The notes beneath the pieces are model-generated. The model was given only the letters and a program-made list of their open reading frames with translations, ran no database searches and was not told the origin of the DNA. Below, in pieces: positions 40,663-43,924 of a DNA stretch of 43,924 bases (position 1 is its first letter; every line of letters begins with the position of its first letter). The stretch lies in assembly GCA_029260655.1 (NCBI GenBank), contig JAJDCU010000044.1, positions 1 through 43,924 of the forward strand. Direction: 5' to 3'. The position numbers and the translations under genes were made by a program. The stretch is from Phycisphaeraceae bacterium. Its GTDB lineage: Bacteria; Planctomycetota; Phycisphaerae; Phycisphaerales; Phycisphaeraceae.

Positions 40663-41409
40663 TTAAGCGGCTTTGGCGGCCGCTGCGGGGGCGGCGGCTT
40701 GGTTGTCAGGCCAGGTCTCCTGGAGGATCAGCCCGATGACCGCCGGGACGAAGACCAGCAGGGGGATGACCAACTGGCTGGCGGTCAGGCCGGACTTGAT
40801 CGTTTCCGCCCAGGGGTCAAAACTCAGGAGAAGCGCCAGCCCGCCGAGCACGGCGATGGTTGCGCCGCTGACCGAAGTAAACAGCACGACCGACAGCTTG
40901 AAGAGGATAAACGCCAGCATCCCGAACAGCATCAGCCCGACCAGTGCGCCGACCCAGAAGGCGTCGACGGGGATGGTGGTGTCGGCTGCCCTATTCAGCG
41001 CGGAGGCGAACCCGGCCCAGAGGTTGGCGCCGACGAACGCGCCGCTGAGCCCGCCGAAGATCGCCACCGCGAACTTCATCAGGGGAAAAGCGATCGCTCC
41101 CAGCAGCAGCCCCAGACACCCGGCAACGACCATCGGGGCCTGGATCTGCTGGCCCAGCCAGTACCCGGCGAACAGGCCGATCATCAAGGCGATCGCGACC
41201 GTGGCCGTGCGATAGAACCGGTACCCGTTGAGCAGGCACAGCAACCCGACGATCAGGAAGACCACCGCCCAGACCACGCTCAGCGCCTGGAGGTGCTCGA
41301 CCAGCGATTCGGGCTGGGCCAGCGCATCGGGCCGGGAGAACATCGCCGTAACGGTCTCAAACAGGTTTTGCAGGGGCGTCTGCCCATCGACAGCAAGGAC
41401 TGACAACAT
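40663..41409 (-). CDS. Gly-rich multi-spanning membrane protein
   Basis: Unrecognised integral membrane protein, 248 residues. About seven hydrophobic spans, rich in Gly and Ala, form a TMEM198/DUF4203-like pattern (VVWAVVFLIVGLLCLLNGYRFYR, VAIALMIGLFAGYWLG, VVAGCLGLLLGAIAFPLMKFAVAIFGGLSGAFVGANLW, LVGLMLFGMLAFILFK, SGATIAVLGGLALLL). The N-terminal 50 residues are soluble and the end is a polar Ala tail. The start is ATG 41409 with AAGGAG seven bases upstream. It lies 78 bases after a second membrane gene of similar flavour on the same strand and ends before a terminator. Family resemblance is by pattern only. Confidence 0.75.
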   Translation of the reverse strand: MLSVLAVDGQTPLQNLFETVTAMFSRPDALAQPESLVEHLQALSVVWAVVFLIVGLLCLLNGYRFYRTATVAIALMIGLFAGYWLGQQIQAPMVVAGCLGLLLGAIAFPLMKFAVAIFGGLSGAFVGANLWAGFASALNRAADTTIPVDAFWVGALVGLMLFGMLAFILFKLSVVLFTSVSGATIAVLGGLALLLSFDPWAETIKSGLTASQLVIPLLVFVPAVIGLILQETWPDNQAAAPAAAAKAA

Positions 41410-41487
41410 CGCGGAACTCCTTACCTGGTGTAACACGGCTGGTCACGGCGTACATGCCGCGGACCGTACCGCCTCCAAGGCGTCGGC

Positions 41488-42456
41488 TTAATTATCGGTT
41501 TTCCGCCCGAAAAACGTCCACTGAAGGACCATCCCCAGGACGGTTATCAGACCCAGGCAGACCAGCACCCCCCGTGGCGTTGCGGGGAGCCAGCTAAGGT
41601 GATCGGGCATCAGTTGTGCGAGCAGGGAGAACGCGGAGAAGAGCATCAGAACCGATCCGGTCACCGCCGACTGGACCGACGCGGCCGTGTACGGGCCGAT
41701 CAACCCCAGGAGCAGCCCGACGACCGCCGCGGCGAGCCCGACGATCCAGACCGCTCCCTTGGCGCCAGTCCCGGCCGAATCCCACCAGGCGCTAAACTGC
41801 TGGCGGTAATACCCCGCCAGGCTGCGCAGGGCCTGGACGATCACCGAGCCGACTTCTGCCGCCACCTCGCGGTCAATCGCCAGGCGGTTGCCGGGTGCGG
41901 TGTCTGCGTTGTCTGTGGAGGTGGCGGCTTGGCCGATCGTTTCGCCGAGGTGATCAGTCGCCGCCGCGGTGAGGTCCTCGATTGCGCCGGCGATGACCTT
42001 GTCGGGGATCGTCATCCCGCTGGCGGGTTCCGCCGCCGCCCGTTCGCCCGCATCCTCGGCTTGCGTGCTTTGCAGGGCTGGGGGTGCGTCGCCCGGCATA
42101 AACTCATCAGCAGGCGCTTCCTGCCACAGCAAAACCGCCGCGGAGGCCGCCAATCCGAAGATCACCGCGCCGCTGATCGCCATCCAGACCCGAAACAGCA
42201 GCGCTGCAAGCAGGGCCCCGCCGATCGCCCCGCCGATGACCAGCGCCAGCATGAACCCGCCCTGGTCCACCATCGCCTCGCCGAGCACCAGACCGCCTAC
42301 GCCCCCAAGCACCAGTCCGCTGAGAGCACACGCGGGCCTGGCCAGTTTCCTGCCCAACAGCCAGAGCAACAGCCCCGCCGCCAGCGTCACGGCCGGCATC
42401 ATCACCCCGACCGATCCCAACTCCGATAGCATCTGTTGAAGTTGATCGTGCCCCAT
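41488..42456 (-). CDS. Multi-spanning membrane protein with acidic loop
   Basis: Unrecognised membrane protein, 322 residues. An N-terminal block of about four Gly-rich spans (VGVMMPAVTLAAGLLLWLLG, LSGLVLGGVGGLVLGEAM, LALVIGGAIGGALLAALLF, ISGAVIFGLAASAAVLLW) is followed by a soluble Ala/Glu/Asp-rich loop of about 110 residues, then three to four spans (GAVWIVGLAAAVVGLLLGLIGPY, SVLMLFSAFSLLAQLM, GVLVCLGLITVLGMVLQW). It ends FFGRKTDN. ATG 42456 has an AGGA site upstream; the frame is open to 42552. It forms a pair with the gene at 40663 and is divergent from pheA. The N-terminal Gly pattern is like that of its neighbour. Confidence 0.75.
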   Translation of the reverse strand: MGHDQLQQMLSELGSVGVMMPAVTLAAGLLLWLLGRKLARPACALSGLVLGGVGGLVLGEAMVDQGGFMLALVIGGAIGGALLAALLFRVWMAISGAVIFGLAASAAVLLWQEAPADEFMPGDAPPALQSTQAEDAGERAAAEPASGMTIPDKVIAGAIEDLTAAATDHLGETIGQAATSTDNADTAPGNRLAIDREVAAEVGSVIVQALRSLAGYYRQQFSAWWDSAGTGAKGAVWIVGLAAAVVGLLLGLIGPYTAASVQSAVTGSVLMLFSAFSLLAQLMPDHLSWLPATPRGVLVCLGLITVLGMVLQWTFFGRKTDN

Positions 42457-42572
42457 AATGGATCGTTCCTGTTCTCTGATGCAACCCAGGGGCCACCCGG
42501 TCAATAAGCTCTGAGCAAGCCCCGGCGGGCCGTACCCCATCGTATCGCCCAAAGGGCCCCGACGCCGTTACA

Positions 42573-43676
42573 ATGCCTGATCATATGAACCCCAAGAACC
42601 CCGACAAGCTACTGGCCCCCCTGCGGGAGCAGATCGACGCCCTGGACCAGCAGATCATCAAGCTGCTGAACGAGCGGGCAAAGGTCGTCGTCGAGGTCGG
42701 CAAGGTCAAGCAGGCCGGGGACAACCCGATCTATGTGCCGGAGCGCGAACGCCAGGTGCTCGACCAGGTCCGTGCCTACAACCAGGGCCCGTTGCCCGAC
42801 GCCTGCCTGGAAGCGATCTGGCGCGAGTTGCTGTCCGCAAGTTTCGCGCTGGAGCGGTCGCTTCGGGTCGGGTACCTCGGCCCGCAGGGGTCGTTCAGCC
42901 ACCTCGCGGCGCGGCGCAAGTTCGGCGCGTCGATTGAGTACGACGACCTGGACGATATCGCCGCGGTCTTCGAGGCTATCCACCGCGGGCATATCGACCT
43001 GGGCCTGGTCCCGATCGAGAACTCGTCGGTCGGCGGGATCGGCGAGACGCTGGACTGTTTCCTCGGGGCCGACGCCAGGGTCTGCGCCGAGGTCCTGATC
43101 AACATCCACCACAACCTCCTGGCTAACGACCCGCCCGAGAAGATCACGAAGATCTACTCCAAGCCCGTCGCGCTGGCACAGTGCAAGAAGTGGCTCGCCG
43201 GGCAGTTGTCGCATGCGGGGAAGGTCCCGACCGCCTCGACGTCCAAGGCCGCGGAGATCGCCGCAAGCGAACCCGGCGCCGCCGCCATCGGGTCCACGCT
43301 CGCCGGGGAGGTCTACGGCTTGAAGGTCCAGTTCGAGAACATCGAAGACAACCCCCAGAACACCACACGCTTCTTCGTCATCGGCAAGCACGCGCCCAAG
43401 CCCAGCGGCGACGACAAGACCAGCATCATGTTCACCACCGAGCACAAGGCCGGCGCACTGACCGAGGTCCTGGATATCTTCCGTGACTACGGGCTGAACC
43501 TCACCCACATCGACAAGCGCCCAAGCCAGCGCGCCAACTGGGAGTACATCTTCTTCGTCGACGTGGTCGGGCATATCAACGACAAGAATGTCGCCGAAGC
43601 GATCGACAAGGCCAAGAGCCACTGCCTGCAGATGACCGTCCTGGGCTCGTACCCGAGGGCGGCCGAGGTGTTGTGA
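42573..43676 (+). CDS. pheA: Bifunctional chorismate mutase/prephenate dehydratase
   Basis: Makes phenylpyruvate from chorismate through prephenate, for phenylalanine synthesis. The 367 residues hold three domains: chorismate mutase (about 15-95: REQIDALDQQIIKLLNERAKVVVEVGKVK, YVPERERQVLDQV), prephenate dehydratase (about 98-275: GYLGPQGSFSHLAA, VPIENSSVGGIGETLD, NTTRFFVIG) and a C-terminal ACT domain (about 285-360: EHKAGALTEVLDIFRDYGLNLTHIDKRPS). The ACT motif reads DKRP where many family members have ESRP, a Phe-contact site. The start may be ATG 42573 or ATG 42585; neither has a strong ribosome site. It is divergent from the membrane-protein pair. Confidence 0.95.
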   Translation: MPDHMNPKNPDKLLAPLREQIDALDQQIIKLLNERAKVVVEVGKVKQAGDNPIYVPERERQVLDQVRAYNQGPLPDACLEAIWRELLSASFALERSLRVGYLGPQGSFSHLAARRKFGASIEYDDLDDIAAVFEAIHRGHIDLGLVPIENSSVGGIGETLDCFLGADARVCAEVLINIHHNLLANDPPEKITKIYSKPVALAQCKKWLAGQLSHAGKVPTASTSKAAEIAASEPGAAAIGSTLAGEVYGLKVQFENIEDNPQNTTRFFVIGKHAPKPSGDDKTSIMFTTEHKAGALTEVLDIFRDYGLNLTHIDKRPSQRANWEYIFFVDVVGHINDKNVAEAIDKAKSHCLQMTVLGSYPRAAEVL

Positions 43677-43781
43677 TTCGGCGGTGAAGGGGCTCTTATA
43701 TGTGTGGATTGAGCAGGGTTAATTCTCGAACCCGGCTTGCCGTTGTAATCTAAACTTTCAACAACACACGGGAGGTTTCTG

Positions 43782-43924
43782 ATGATAAATCCTTTACTGT
43801 TCGGACACGCCGTATCATCCGGGGTCGGGTCGAGTACTAGCGCTGGTGACGCCGCACGTGCCAGTTCCACCGCAGGGTCTGCCAAACGCGACGTCACCCA
43901 CCTCGAGGACCGGGTTGAGCGCCT
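43782..43924 (+). CDS. Start of an unknown gene, cut by window end
   Basis: Forty-seven codons are visible, starting ATG with GGGAGG (43770-43775) six bases upstream, a strong ribosome site. The product begins MINPLLFGHAVSSGVG, continues with a Ser/Thr/Ala-rich stretch and then turns charged (KRDVTHLEDRVER), as if entering a coiled coil. I do not recognise the family. The frame is open to the last base. Confidence 0.6.
   Translation, partial: MINPLLFGHAVSSGVGSSTSAGDAARASSTAGSAKRDVTHLEDRVER

Overview
The window looks like a chromosomal segment of a planctomycete, most likely class Phycisphaerae. The signs are high GC, three PEP-CTERM surface proteins with their own exosortase, a zinc-ribbon type signal peptidase I with a very large insertion, an NxxGxxAF-repeat protein, a GH10-like protein of planctomycete style, and essential genes scattered rather than grouped (nuoB, nuoH, ilvN, trpC, pheA, acn, tsaD and radA each stand alone). 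I see no rRNA, tRNA, transposase, phage gene or CRISPR array. The taxonomic call is inference from gene style, not from a marker alignment.

Layout. 1-748 is a non-coding stretch with degenerate GAAG/GGAG-type repeats and a palindrome, ending in a good promoter for a PEP-CTERM protein (749-1513). A second PEP-CTERM protein follows (1760-2485). nuoB (2725-3297, minus) diverges from a five-gene exosortase locus, all plus strand: glycosyltransferase (3478), hexapeptide acyltransferase (4746), FemAB-like protein (5578), exosortase-EpsI fusion (6660) and a 1516-residue TPR lipoprotein (8403-12953). A third PEP-CTERM protein built of NxxGxxAF repeats follows (13322-14995). Together these form a surface-protein sorting module: the exosortase would cleave and anchor the PEP-CTERM proteins, the glycosyltransferase, acyltransferase and FemAB protein would supply or decorate the exopolysaccharide, and the TPR lipoprotein would act as a periplasmic or outer-membrane scaffold.

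15050-19461 (minus) carries an orphan sensor histidine kinase, the acetolactate synthase small subunit and the unusual signal peptidase I. nuoH (19616-20917) and an unknown membrane protein (21140-21805) are on plus. A GNAT enzyme and a YfcE-type phosphoesterase form a minus-strand pair. trpC (23241-24047) is preceded by a strong G-quadruplex-type tract. On minus, ctpA-like protease, tsaD and a PhnP-like metallo-hydrolase form a cluster, with an AT-rich orphan gene just beyond it. radA and a GH10-like pseudo-glycosidase are on plus. A 979-residue FAD/Fe-S dehydrogenase and a small lipoprotein are on minus.

34734-39465 (plus) holds an aquaporin, aconitase, a DinB-fold protein and a P-loop protein with an odd Walker A. 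A PhoD-type phosphatase and two Gly-rich multi-spanning membrane proteins are on minus. pheA (chorismate mutase/prephenate dehydratase) and the first 47 codons of an unknown gene close the window.

The best candidates for something under-described are the PEP-CTERM locus with structured leaders on its substrate genes, the signal peptidase with zinc ribbon and insertion, the catalytically dead GH10-like protein, and the P-loop protein preceded by a perfect inverted repeat.
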